The notes under the pieces were generated by a model. That model ran no database searches. It was not told the DNA's origin and saw only the letters and a list, made by a program, of their open reading frames with translations. Position numbers and translations under genes: made by a program. Shown here in pieces: positions 8,076 through 16,438 of a DNA stretch of 31,989 bases. Each line of letters begins with the position of its first letter. Position 1 is the first letter of the stretch. The stretch comes from JBGQDM01 sp041495845 (GTDB lineage: Bacteria; Acidobacteriota; Terriglobia; Terriglobales; Acidobacteriaceae): assembly GCA_041495845.1 (NCBI GenBank), contig JBGQDM010000027.1, positions 1 through 31,989 of the forward strand, given 5' to 3'.

Positions 8076-9205
8076 CGCAAGGCATCCGTGTAAACACGGA
8101 ACACCGCCTCCGCTTGGTGAGCGAGCGTAAAGCGCTCGAGGATCGTCCGTCGGGCCGATACTCCCAGGCGATCGCGGAGTTCCGGGTCGCGCAGAAGCTC
8201 CGACACGGCCTGCACAATCTGCTCCAGACTACCGGGATCCACCAGCCAGCCATTTTCGCCGGAACGGACCACCTCTTCGATTCCCTGCCCCCGGCACCCG
8301 ATCGCGGGCTTGCCGCTAGCCATGGCTTCCAAGTACACGCAGCCCAGACCTTCGTAGCTGCTCGGCAACACAAACAGCGTGCAACGCCGAAGGGCATCCG
8401 CAGTCTGGGCACGCGAGCAGCGCCCGAGAAAGGCCACCGAGTTGCCCAAGCCAAGGTCGCGCGCCAGGCCTTGAAGTCGCGATTCATCCGGCCCGCCCCC
8501 AACAATTTCACAGCGAAGGTCAGGATAGCGATGGCGCAAGGCGGCCATGGCACGCAACACCAGCTCGTGGCCTTTGGTCCGGATCAAATTGCCAATGCTG
8601 AGCAGGAGTGGCGCAGCCGGCAATCCGTGGACGGGAGAAAATCTGTCCGGATCGACTCCGTTGTAGACCACCTGAGTGCGAATCCCCGGGCCGCCCACTT
8701 GTTCGCGCACCCGGCCGCTGACGCAGAGCACGCAGGCCGCACGCTGATACACCTGCAGCGAACGCCGCGCGCACCACTCCCCGAAGAGCCGGCCCACCTG
8801 TCGTCGCGAATATGCGTCCAGGCCGTGCACCGTGACCACAAAGGGAACACGCAAATCGTCCGCTAGGCGCATCGCGGCCACGCCACAGGGAAGCGCGGCG
8901 TGGGCGTGCAGCACCTGAATCGGAGTCCGTCGGTGCAGCTCCTGAACATGGCGTCGGAAGCTGTGATAGAGGAAATCTCCCGCACTCGCGAGCCCGGGAT
9001 TGCCGGGAAAAGCGAAAAAGTTTACCCCTTCTGCGACCGTCGCGGAAGCATGAGCGCGCCACCCTCCCGCCTGTAGCGGGCGGGAGACAAACACGGAATG
9101 ATGCACACCGAGCCGCGCCAATTCCGCCAGGGGCTCCGCCACAAAGCATCCGCGCGCGTCATCGTCCGGTCCGGGATAGAAAGGCGTCAGTGTGAGAACA
9201 TGCAT
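8072..9205 (-). CDS. Family 4 (GT-B) glycosyltransferase
   Basis: A 377-residue GT4 glycosyltransferase starting MHVLTLTPFYPGPDDDARG, where the F-P-D/G loop is the usual acceptor-side start. Further motifs: VLHAHAALPCGVAA, VVTVHGLDAY, VVYNGVDPDRFSP (interdomain region), LLLSIGNLIRTKGHELVLRA, IVGGGPDESRLQGLA, and the EX7E-type signature LPSSYEGLGCVYLEAMASG. It is the first gene of a four-gene minus-strand operon (this gene, GT4, ligase, GT4) and is preceded by a 224 bp gap, so transcription probably begins there. I see no good Shine-Dalgarno sequence before ATG 9205. Cytoplasmic enzyme of repeat-unit assembly; donor unknown. Confidence 0.93.
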   Translation of the reverse strand: MHVLTLTPFYPGPDDDARGCFVAEPLAELARLGVHHSVFVSRPLQAGGWRAHASATVAEGVNFFAFPGNPGLASAGDFLYHSFRRHVQELHRRTPIQVLHAHAALPCGVAAMRLADDLRVPFVVTVHGLDAYSRRQVGRLFGEWCARRSLQVYQRAACVLCVSGRVREQVGGPGIRTQVVYNGVDPDRFSPVHGLPAAPLLLSIGNLIRTKGHELVLRAMAALRHRYPDLRCEIVGGGPDESRLQGLARDLGLGNSVAFLGRCSRAQTADALRRCTLFVLPSSYEGLGCVYLEAMASGKPAIGCRGQGIEEVVRSGENGWLVDPGSLEQIVQAVSELLRDPELRDRLGVSARRTILERFTLAHQAEAVFRVYTDALR

Positions 9206-9429
9206 CGTGCAAAGGAAAAACTGGGTTTCCGCCGTGGCCCACCCGGCTGATTTGAGTATTCCGCAGTCGTCTTCACCGTGACAATACGTTTGCCGGCACT
9301 GAAGAGGTCAGAGACCCGCCGGCGCCGGCTGGGTCAGAGCGGCAGCCAGATTGCGCAATCCGCCGCGAGCGTTCCTTGACGGTCAGGCCTGGCCAGGAGT
9401 CGCCGGCGTCGAAAATTGTTTCTGCCCGC
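9206..9429. other. Intergenic gap between the flippase and the downstream glycosyltransferase operon
   Basis: This 224 bp gap separates two minus-strand blocks. It should hold the end of the pse/flippase transcript and the start signals of the next operon. I see no reliable promoter; the best -10-like hexamer on the minus strand is TATTGT at 9286-9281 without a matching -35. The only clear structure is the palindrome at 9314-9334. Short open frames crossing it look like GC-rich noise. Confidence 0.5.
9314..9334. repeat. Perfect GC-rich palindrome, possible hairpin
   Basis: ACCC then GCCGGC twice (self-complementary 12-mer) then T and GGGT. Folded, it gives a stem of about ten G-C/A-T pairs with almost no loop in the centre. 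It lies about 100 bp downstream of the flippase stop. It is flanked by short direct copies of GGTCAGAG. No T-run follows in the minus direction, so it is at best a weak candidate for transcription termination or RNA stability. Confidence 0.4.
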
Positions 9430-10998
9430 TCAGGTGGCCGGATTCCATATCGCCAGCAGCCGCGCCTTCGCCGTGGCCAGGATGTGCCGGTCATCTTCAT
9501 TGAGACCATAAAGCAGCATTCCACAGAGAAAAATAATGTAAGTCAAAATCAAGGTTGCGCCGAGATAGGCGAGGGCAAACCGAGAGGGATACGGTAACCA
9601 GCACAGGAGCAGTACCGCTGCGGCTGTCGCAGCCGTGGGCAGCGCCAGCGCCTGGTACTCCTTCCGCTGCGGTGAGATGCCCAGGACCCGGCGCACCTCC
9701 ACCAGCATCCACCAATTGCTTCCCAGAGTGACGAGCGCCCCAACCAGGGCCGCACCCACCATGCCCATGATCGGAATCAAGGCGACACTGAACAGCAGTT
9801 TTGCCACCGACATCACCAGTTGCACGCGAATCAGCCGCCGCTGGTTCCCGGACATGAGTAGAAGAAACCCCACCGATCCCGCGGCGCAGTTGGCCAACTG
9901 ACCCAGGGTGCCAATGACCAGGACGGGCCAGCCAGCAACGAAGTCAGGGCCGAACAGGCCCATGAGCAGGGGGGCAAACCCCAGGATGACCATGACGAGT
10001 GGCAGGGTCAGGGCAAGTACCCATTTCGTGAGCGTCCGGTACAAGCGCCCGATCAGCGCCATTTCGCCGCGGGAGTGAAGTTCGGCCACTGTGGGCGCAA
10101 AAATCTGGTTCACGGTCTGCAAAATGATGGGAACGAAGGCCAGCATGGCCGCAACGATGGAATAAATGCCCACCTGCCGCACCGCGAGAAAGATGCCGAG
10201 CAGCACCTTGTCAACCTGGCCGAGCATAAAGTTCAGAATATTGGAGCCGCAGAGCGTGGCGGCGTAGTACACCACTTCCCGCTCCAGCGGGGGAGAGGGC
10301 GCAAATGACAAACGCGCGGCCGGGGGTGTCAGCCGCCGCGCCACCACGACCAAGAGCAATAAGGTGACGACCGCACTGGCCAACTGGGCCACTATGTAAC
10401 CGCGCAAGCCGCCACCTCGAGCCAGCAGGATGACGGCGAACACGATCATCAGCGGACTCGCGATGAAACTGGTGATGACCGTGCGGCGGGCCACGTCGCG
10501 CAGGCCCGCCAGAACCTGGCCATAGAATCCGGTCAGAGTGGTGAGCAGCAGCAGCGCGCCAAACAGGGGCATGTACCCAGCCAACTCCGGCGTGTGGTAC
10601 AGACGATTGGCAAACCATCCTGCTGCCAGTACGCACCCGGCAGAGAGGGACGCCGCGAGGACCAGGACCAGGAACAAACTTCTCCCCAGAAATCCCCGCA
10701 GCGCATCCATGCGCCCGGCTCCGCGGTAAACGGCGACGTAGCGCCCCGCGGCCGCGGACAAACCGGCATCAGCAAACGGGCCCAGAAAGCCGATGATGCT
10801 CGCACCGAGAGCAAAAACGCCCAGCGTTTCCGCACCCAGCTTGCGCGCTACGTAGATCTTGAAAACGTAGCTGCTGGCGGTGGTGAAAATCGTGCCGGCA
10901 AAAAATACGCTCGATTGCCGGGCGATGGTTTTCATCTCGCGGCGAAAGCCTGCGCCCGTATCGGGAGTCGCAAATCCGGCCTGGGGACCCTGACGCAA
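9430..10998 (-). CDS. Polysaccharide repeat-unit flippase (Wzx/PST type)
   Basis: A polytopic membrane protein of about 500-522 residues with some 13-14 hydrophobic segments, beginning (from the internal Met) MKTIARQSSVFFAGTIFTTA and carrying the YVFKIYVARKLGAETLGVFAL pattern (split: YVFKIYVARKLG, ETLGVFAL) typical of polysaccharide transporter (PST/MATE superfamily) proteins. Other family marks are FADAGLSAAAGRYVA and QVDKVLLGIFL. It would flip undecaprenyl-diphosphate-linked repeat units to the periplasm. Two starts are possible: TTG 10998, directly after the preceding stop, with AAGGG about ten bases upstream; or ATG 10935, where conserved sequence begins (501 residues). It is the last gene of the pse operon, which fits export of the finished unit. 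Confidence 0.9.
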   Translation of the reverse strand: MRQGPQAGFATPDTGAGFRREMKTIARQSSVFFAGTIFTTASSYVFKIYVARKLGAETLGVFALGASIIGFLGPFADAGLSAAAGRYVAVYRGAGRMDALRGFLGRSLFLVLVLAASLSAGCVLAAGWFANRLYHTPELAGYMPLFGALLLLTTLTGFYGQVLAGLRDVARRTVITSFIASPLMIVFAVILLARGGGLRGYIVAQLASAVVTLLLLVVVARRLTPPAARLSFAPSPPLEREVVYYAATLCGSNILNFMLGQVDKVLLGIFLAVRQVGIYSIVAAMLAFVPIILQTVNQIFAPTVAELHSRGEMALIGRLYRTLTKWVLALTLPLVMVILGFAPLLMGLFGPDFVAGWPVLVIGTLGQLANCAAGSVGFLLLMSGNQRRLIRVQLVMSVAKLLFSVALIPIMGMVGAALVGALVTLGSNWWMLVEVRRVLGISPQRKEYQALALPTAATAAAVLLLCWLPYPSRFALAYLGATLILTYIIFLCGMLLYGLNEDDRHILATAKARLLAIWNPAT

Positions 10999-12075
10999 TC
11001 AGTTCACCCTTCTTCTTCGCGATACCAGTTCCGTGAAGAGGCGGGCCCAGCGCGGCGCAATTGCGTCCCAGTCAAATCGGCGCGCCAGTTCGATGGCAGC
11101 GGCGCTCATCCGGCGGAGCAGGGCTGCGTCCTCGAGGAGCAGCCGAATCCGCTCCATCATCTCGTCCGTGCTGGCAACCTGGAATCCAGTGCGCCCGTCT
11201 TCCACCGACGGCGATTCGTAATCCCGGAAGATGACACACGGCAATCCACAGGCGGCCGCTTCCATGGTCACCTTGGGCACACCTTCCGCCCGGGAAGGAA
11301 GCAGGAAAATGTCGCTCTCGCGCATGACCTGCGCCAACTGTCGCTGCGGCATGGGCCCCTCGACCCGGACGTTGGGCAGCGCGCCGGCATCTGCCGTCAC
11401 CCGCTCCCCGAATTCGTCTCGTACGCTTCCGATAATGCGGAAGCGGACATCGGGAAATCGGCGAGCCGCCTCGAGCACCAACGCCACACCCTTCCGCTCC
11501 ACCAGGTGGCCGACAAAAAGGACGGTCTGGGTCTGTTCCACGCGGCTCGCGGGAGGAGTAAATAGTTTTGTATCCACACCCAGCGGCACGACAAACTCCG
11601 CAGCCCGGCCAAAGTAAGCCTCGCAATCACGCGCCAGAAAATCGCTGATGGCCACACAGGCATCCGCGTGTTGCACGACATAGGCCGCATACTTGCGTAA
11701 CGTTGCCGACACATCGGCCAGATGACCCGCCGGCGTGGCCTCGAAGTTGAGCAGCGCCAGCGTCCGCCCCCGCACGGCGCGCGGCAAGTGCAGGTAGGCA
11801 TACGACGCCGGGCTCAGGTCGAGGTTGAAGATCAGATCGGCTCGCGTCAGCATGGCCCACAGAATGCGTGGCGTCATGCCCCGCTGGGGCAATCGAAGCG
11901 ACCGAATTCCCGGCCGCCGCAGCCGAGGCTCCACTGCCCGTAGATAGAAAATGGCGCTGTCGAATTTTTCCGGATCCAAGCGCACCGCAATCTCGCGGGC
12001 ATTCAAACTTTGCGCGTTGTAATTGTCGGCATCAGCGAGAACGTTGAACAGCACACGAATCCTGCCGCCGCTCAC
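10999..12075 (-). CDS. Family 4 (GT-B) glycosyltransferase
   Basis: A 358-residue GT-B glycosyltransferase. The N-terminal half (VLFNVLADADNYNAQSLNA) carries the acceptor-side loop; the interdomain region is VVPLGVDTKLFTPP; the C-terminal half has VLFVGHLVERKGVALVLEA, FRIIGSVRDE, and the EX7E-type signature LPSRAEGVPKVTMEAAACG. The protein ends in a very basic tail (SRRRRVN), which may touch the membrane. It overlaps the previous gene as ATGA (12072-12075) and is followed immediately by the flippase, so it probably acts late in repeat-unit assembly. Together with the protein upstream of it, it is a candidate for handling pseudaminic acid, but GT4 enzymes use ordinary NDP-sugars more often than CMP-sugars. 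Donor unknown. Confidence 0.9.
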   Translation of the reverse strand: MSGGRIRVLFNVLADADNYNAQSLNAREIAVRLDPEKFDSAIFYLRAVEPRLRRPGIRSLRLPQRGMTPRILWAMLTRADLIFNLDLSPASYAYLHLPRAVRGRTLALLNFEATPAGHLADVSATLRKYAAYVVQHADACVAISDFLARDCEAYFGRAAEFVVPLGVDTKLFTPPASRVEQTQTVLFVGHLVERKGVALVLEAARRFPDVRFRIIGSVRDEFGERVTADAGALPNVRVEGPMPQRQLAQVMRESDIFLLPSRAEGVPKVTMEAAACGLPCVIFRDYESPSVEDGRTGFQVASTDEMMERIRLLLEDAALLRRMSAAAIELARRFDWDAIAPRWARLFTELVSRRRRVN

Positions 12076-13826
12076 GCGCTCCTCCCGCGAACCTCAGGGT
12101 GCGCGTGCGGCCCGGCAAACGCTTGTTGCAACCGCTCCACATCCATGGGCTGCAACAACCGCCGGACAGCAACTCGCTCTCTCGCTGGCTGCAATAACTC
12201 AGGGATCTGTCGGAGATTGGCCGGAGCGCGCAGCAAATGGACCGCGCCAAAACGCGCGTATTGCGCGCCGTAGCCACACAGTCGCGGATCGAACCAGTGG
12301 CAGAGGAAACTGGGCACCCCCGCCAGCGCACACTCGACCGCCACCGACGATTCCACCGTGAGCGCACACCAGGCGCGACGGAGAAACTCCTGTGACATCG
12401 GTTCGGCCGTCACGGAAAGCTCTTTGTAATCGGACGCGGAAACAATCGAGCGCACTAACTCGCTCCTCGCACGCAGGCTTTCGAACGGATGCAACTTCAC
12501 CACCACGCGCTTGCCGTGTTCACGAGCCAAGCCGCAAAGAACCGGCAGCACTTCCCGGTAGAGCTGCTCGGTCCGGCCCGCGTACAGTTCATACTGCTCG
12601 GAGAAGAACACGATGTTTTCCGCCGTACTCACTTCGGCAGAGGATGTTGTCACCGGCGCCGTGGCCACCGGCGCGCCCGTCAGCACACGCTCCTGCGGGA
12701 CCCGGCAGGTGCGCGTAACAAAATCGTGTTCCATTTCTCCCTTGACCAGATAGGTATCTGAAACCGGGCCGCGCAGGAGCAGCGTGATGTCGAGCGCGCC
12801 GTGAGCACAAAAAACAGTCGGGAGATTTCGCCGACGCGCCAGCAGTACCGGCAGTCGCGTCCAGGTATTGTTCTCATCGGCGCAAAGCACCGCGCCAATC
12901 CGTTGCTGATCCAGCACTCTGTCCCAGGTATCGCGAAAACCCAGGCCGGGAGCAAACCACCGCGGTAGGCCATCGAAAATTCCGGCTCGCAGGACCGGCC
13001 CGATTCCCTGCTTGCTCTCACAACTTCGGCGCAAACGGACCCATTTGGAATTCAATTCCCGTAACTCCTGCCTGCGCCCGCGAGCTGCGGCCCGGGCAAA
13101 CGCCGCCAGCGAGCATTGCCGCACATTGGGCGGCGGAGAATGTAATTTCCCGCTGCGGCGCGTGCTCACCAGGAGAAACTCCTGCTCTGGAAGGAGGCGC
13201 GCATACGCCGCTTGCACCCGCGAAACATTGCCGTAGGCCGAGGGCAACAGCACTGGGCCTCGTGCTGACGCCGAGGGAACTCGAGCAACCCAGCGGCGCA
13301 GACGATAGTCTGAGTCGAACTTGTCGAACGCAACTTCCGCCAGCGTGTTCCATTTCAGCGTCCGCAGGGCCTGCACCCTGCGGCGTACACGCTCGCCAGC
13401 GCCAGACCTGCCCGCCTCCAACACTGGAATTGCGCGCCCCAGCAGGTTGGCGAGCAGGTTGACCAGCGCGTGCGGCCGGCTGGCACAAAACTCCGCCCCG
13501 TCCCCGACTTCGTCGCGCAACCGGCCCAGCAGAAGAAGCAGCAAGACCCGCTCGTATTCCTCGGGAGCCAGCAGATCCCACCAGTCGAGGCCCATCGCGT
13601 CTAGCAGGATCCCGGACGCTTCAGAAAATATCTCGCGCAGTTGGGCGCAGTCCTCGACGGGTCGGGCATACTGCCGGAGGCTGCGTACGGGAGAACGCCC
13701 GCGCTCGCTCCAGCGTTCGTAGCAGTCCGTTCCACCCCAGCCCAGGTCCAAGATCAGGTCCCAGCTGTGGCGCGTCCACACGCCCGCGAACGGTAAATCC
13801 TCGGGATGCAGCAGCAGAACTTTCAT
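12072..13826 (-). CDS. Unrecognised GT-B-like protein, candidate nonulosonic-acid transferase
   Basis: 584 residues; start at ATG 13826 because it overlaps the pseI stop as ATGA and begins MKVLLLHPEDLPFAG; an upstream start at 13862 is less likely. I do not recognise the family firmly. The N-terminal 190 residues are rich in Trp/Asp/Leu (WDLILDLGWGG, DWWDLL). Next comes LLPSAYGNVSR (about 193-203) and an alpha/beta region with VFCAHGALD (about 338-346). The C-terminal third looks like a nucleotide-binding half of a GT-B enzyme: RVLTGAPVA, VVVKLHPFES (about 441-450) and VESSVAVECALAGVPSF (about 491-507), patterns shared with CDP-glycerol/polysialic/capsule transferase-like proteins. No signal peptide. 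Its position directly after the Pse synthase gene and before a GT4 gene makes a Pse transferase plausible; this is inference from context. Confidence 0.6.
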   Translation of the reverse strand: MKVLLLHPEDLPFAGVWTRHSWDLILDLGWGGTDCYERWSERGRSPVRSLRQYARPVEDCAQLREIFSEASGILLDAMGLDWWDLLAPEEYERVLLLLLLGRLRDEVGDGAEFCASRPHALVNLLANLLGRAIPVLEAGRSGAGERVRRRVQALRTLKWNTLAEVAFDKFDSDYRLRRWVARVPSASARGPVLLPSAYGNVSRVQAAYARLLPEQEFLLVSTRRSGKLHSPPPNVRQCSLAAFARAAARGRRQELRELNSKWVRLRRSCESKQGIGPVLRAGIFDGLPRWFAPGLGFRDTWDRVLDQQRIGAVLCADENNTWTRLPVLLARRRNLPTVFCAHGALDITLLLRGPVSDTYLVKGEMEHDFVTRTCRVPQERVLTGAPVATAPVTTSSAEVSTAENIVFFSEQYELYAGRTEQLYREVLPVLCGLAREHGKRVVVKLHPFESLRARSELVRSIVSASDYKELSVTAEPMSQEFLRRAWCALTVESSVAVECALAGVPSFLCHWFDPRLCGYGAQYARFGAVHLLRAPANLRQIPELLQPARERVAVRRLLQPMDVERLQQAFAGPHAHPEVRGRSA

Positions 13827-14893
13827 GAAGTCGGACCGGATTTTCCCTCGACCATGTCCCAAGCCAGCGGCGTTCCAGCGCTAACATCGCGCGTGGCCCG
13901 CCGCCCCAGCACTTGCGGCAGGTGTCGCGGATGCAAGCCCTGAGCGGGCCGGATCGAGCGGACGTTTTCCGCGCAGAATAATTCTCCACGCCGCACATCG
14001 GCCGTCACAAACAGCGAGCGCCGGAAGCGCAGGCTGGCTTGCTCGCGCCCGTCGGCGCCGAAGTGGACCTGGCCGAGCGCTTGCTCCGCCACGCGGACCG
14101 CCTGCACCATGCCCTTGAACTCTTTCGGCTCTAAAGAAAAATCGCTGTCCGGCCCTTTCATGGATCGCGACAACGTCAGGTGCTTCTCGATGATGCAGGC
14201 GCCCAGCGCTACCGCCGCCACCGGAACTTCCGTGCCCATGGTGTGGTCCGAGAGTCCTACGGACAGGTCGAAGTGCCGCATCAGCTCCGGAATGGTCCGC
14301 AGATTCATCTCCTCCGGCGTGGCGGGGTACGCGCTGGTGCATTTCAGCAAGGCGATCTGCTTTGCGCCGGCCGCGCGCGCCGCCGCCACGGCTTCCTCGA
14401 TCTCCGCCAGCGTGGCCATGCCTGTGGAGAGAATCAGCGGCTTTCCCGTGCGCGCCATTTTGGCAATCAGGCCCACGTCCACCAGTTCGGGAGAAGCAAT
14501 CTTGTGCGCGGGAACGTTCATGCGTTCCAGAAAATCCACGGCTGTTCCATCGAATGCGCTGGAAAAGAACTGGAGGCCCAAATCGTGTGCCACCTGCTGA
14601 AGTTTGGGCTGCCATTCCCACGGTGTGTAAGCTTCGGAGTAGAGCCCATGCAGCGTGCGGCCGTCCCACAGAGTTCCACCCTTCACTTGAAATTCTTCGC
14701 GCTCGCTGCGCAGCGTGATGGTGTCCGCGGTGTAGGTTTGGAGTTTGATGGCATCCGCACCAGCCTCTTTCGCGGCGTGCACAAGGCGAACGGCCTGCTC
14801 GAAATCCTGATTGTGGTTCGCGGAAAGCTCGGCGATGACGTAGACAGGATGTCCGAAACCGATCTTTCGCTGATTGATGGCGAATTCCTTCAT
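13823..14893 (-). CDS. pseI: Pseudaminic acid synthase
   Basis: 356-residue NeuB-family enzyme. It condenses 2,4-diacetamido-2,4,6-trideoxy-L-altrose with phosphoenolpyruvate to give pseudaminic acid. Core barrel at about 10-255: VIAELSANHNQD (19-30), GADAIKLQTY (45-54), STGMA (156-160), metal ligands matching those of NeuB at His217 (LSDHTMG) and His238 (IEKHLT). The stretch TLWDGRTLHGLYSEAYTPWE (74-93) and FSSAFDGTAVDFLE (110-123) are closer to PseI than to sialic-acid NeuB, so I call Pse rather than sialic or legionaminic acid. A SAF (antifreeze-like) domain follows at about 290-350 (RRSLFVTADVRRGE). Full length for the family. ATGA overlaps on both sides (14890-14893, 13823-13826). Confidence 0.93.
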   Translation of the reverse strand: MKEFAINQRKIGFGHPVYVIAELSANHNQDFEQAVRLVHAAKEAGADAIKLQTYTADTITLRSEREEFQVKGGTLWDGRTLHGLYSEAYTPWEWQPKLQQVAHDLGLQFFSSAFDGTAVDFLERMNVPAHKIASPELVDVGLIAKMARTGKPLILSTGMATLAEIEEAVAAARAAGAKQIALLKCTSAYPATPEEMNLRTIPELMRHFDLSVGLSDHTMGTEVPVAAVALGACIIEKHLTLSRSMKGPDSDFSLEPKEFKGMVQAVRVAEQALGQVHFGADGREQASLRFRRSLFVTADVRRGELFCAENVRSIRPAQGLHPRHLPQVLGRRATRDVSAGTPLAWDMVEGKSGPTS

Positions 14894-16416
14894 CCTGGGA
14901 TGTGCCCCGCTTCCGGTTGCTCCGCCCCGAACACAAAGTGTGCTGCCGTTGTTGCCTGGACTTCCCGTGTTCCCAGGGCACGAAACCCTGCTCGTTCAAA
15001 GAGCCGGAGAGACGTTTTGTTCTCCGGTCGAACGAAAGCATCAATCACTCGAACCCCACGGCTTCGAAATAACGCCCTCACCGAAAAATAGAGCAACTCG
15101 GCTCCCCAACCCTGACCTCTTACCGCAGGATCCAGATTGATGGACAAGGTCGCGCGGTCGCCCTGCAGCTGATACCGAACCTGCCCGACGGGATTCCTGC
15201 GTGCGTCTTCGCCAATGTAAATCACCGAGGCGCTGTCGGAAAGCCTGGTGGCGAACCAGCGTTCGTGCTGCTCGAAAGAAATCGGTTCGGGATGAAAGGA
15301 AGCACTGCGCACCAGCGGATCGTTCGCCCACTGGAACAACGACTGACAATCCTCCTGGCGAACCATCCGCAACGAGAGCTGCTTACCAAGCATCGCCGCG
15401 CAGGCCCGATCCGCCCCCAGCCCGTCAACGAGTTCTCGGGAGCGCTGCGCCATCCCACCTCGCGCCTTCATTCCACTGAGGCCACGAAGTTCTTCCGCAA
15501 GCTCCTCCGGCTGAAAACCCACCCGTGCGTCTTTGTACCGCGCGATTCCCATTTCAGTCAGCCGGCCGGCCACGGCACTTTGATTATCCGCAAGCACCAG
15601 CAGCAGCGCTGGCAGCCCCATGAAGCACAACTCATAAGCAGTAACGCCCGCGCCGGCAATTGCGAGGTCTGCCCAGGCCATCAGTTTGGGCATTTCAGTA
15701 GTACTTCGAAGCACTTGCACTCTCGGCCCCATGCGACCAGCTTCCGCCGCCAGCCGATCGCTCTGAGCAGAAGCACCCCCGACAAGCAGTAAGACCTCAA
15801 GATCAAGATCGCTGCCGGAGGCAATGGCCCGCAGCACGTCGAGGCTTCGATGCGCGGCATCGCTGCCTCCCAAAGTGACCAGGAGCTTCCGGGCAACCGA
15901 TGAAACCTGCCGTTTCCAAGAGATCCAGGGCAGGAACTCGCGGCGAAGCAAGGCGAACTGAGGTCCCAAGAGCAACTCGGTCTGCTCGCCGCGAGCGTGA
16001 TACATCGCCTGGGCCGCGTAAGCGTTTTGATTCAGGACGATGTGGGCGGGATAGCTTTGTGACTGCCCGTCGTCATCGATCACGCATACGTGGACGCCAG
16101 CATCAAGAAGATCTTGTTGCTGCCGGGCGCGCAAGGAGTAGCCATCAAGCACAACCCAGGAGGCGTTTTCGAGCTGCCCCGACTTCAGGACCGCCGTAAC
16201 GTCATTCGCGCAATGCTGGTGGAACGCAACAACCGTAAACCCTTCCGATTGCACATGTTGAATCAGGCCAGGAACTTCTTCACTGAGGAAAAATACAGCC
16301 TCTCCTCCTCGGCGCGTCCATGCCTGGGCCAGCGCCAGGCACCGCATCACGTGTCCAGTACCGATGGCAACTCCAGCATCGGCGCGAACCAGCAGCGTTC
16401 CTGGGCGGGGTGTCGT
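14890..16416 (-). CDS. pseG-pseH: Fused PseG hydrolase and PseH N-acetyltransferase (non-canonical start)
   Basis: Two Pse enzymes in one chain. Residues about 7-330 are PseG, the UDP-sugar hydrolase that removes UDP from UDP-2,4-diacetamido-2,4,6-trideoxy-altrose; the signature is RADAGVAIGTGHVMR (11-25) with His22 in the place of the known catalytic His. GGSD and GAGVTAYELCFMGLPAL mark the nucleotide-binding half. Residues about 347-497 are a GNAT acetyltransferase fitting PseH, which acetylates the 4-amino group; its acetyl-CoA motif is VRGQGWG (about 432-438). The first in-frame ATG/GTG/TTG is GTG 16350, but starting there would delete the first strand and the catalytic loop. Frame and homology continue upstream to ACG at 16416, six bases after a strong AGGAGG, so I take ACG as the start (508 residues); CTG 16395 or 16392 are alternatives. 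Confidence 0.88.
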   Translation of the reverse strand, partial: TTPRPGTLLVRADAGVAIGTGHVMRCLALAQAWTRRGGEAVFFLSEEVPGLIQHVQSEGFTVVAFHQHCANDVTAVLKSGQLENASWVVLDGYSLRARQQQDLLDAGVHVCVIDDDGQSQSYPAHIVLNQNAYAAQAMYHARGEQTELLLGPQFALLRREFLPWISWKRQVSSVARKLLVTLGGSDAAHRSLDVLRAIASGSDLDLEVLLLVGGASAQSDRLAAEAGRMGPRVQVLRSTTEMPKLMAWADLAIAGAGVTAYELCFMGLPALLLVLADNQSAVAGRLTEMGIARYKDARVGFQPEELAEELRGLSGMKARGGMAQRSRELVDGLGADRACAAMLGKQLSLRMVRQEDCQSLFQWANDPLVRSASFHPEPISFEQHERWFATRLSDSASVIYIGEDARRNPVGQVRYQLQGDRATLSINLDPAVRGQGWGAELLYFSVRALFRSRGVRVIDAFVRPENKTSLRLFERAGFRALGTREVQATTAAHFVFGAEQPEAGHIPG

Positions 16417-16420
16417 AAGG

Positions 16421-16429
16421 CTCCTCCTC
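16421..16429 (-). promoter_or_regulatory. Strong ribosome-binding site before pseG
   Basis: On the minus strand this reads GAGGAGGAG, the best Shine-Dalgarno match in the operon. It lies between the stop of the fusion gene (16439) and the pseG frame. A start about six bases after AGGAGG falls on ACG 16416. The site argues that translation of pseG begins here and not at GTG 16350, which is more than 70 bases away. Confidence 0.65.
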
Positions 16430-16438
16430 GAATCGGGG

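Noticed and set aside
9273..9524. Small open frame (83 codons, minus strand) in the gap after the flippase
   Set aside because: It overlaps the end of the flippase gene, is Arg/Cys/Trp-rich, and has no start signal.
13881..15044. 387-codon minus-strand frame overlapping pseI
   Set aside because: Same strand but in another frame of pseI and pseG-pseH; the composition (Arg/Gly/His-rich) is typical of a shadow.
14180..15091. 303-codon plus-strand frame across pseI
   Set aside because: Antisense shadow; no motif and no ribosome-binding site.
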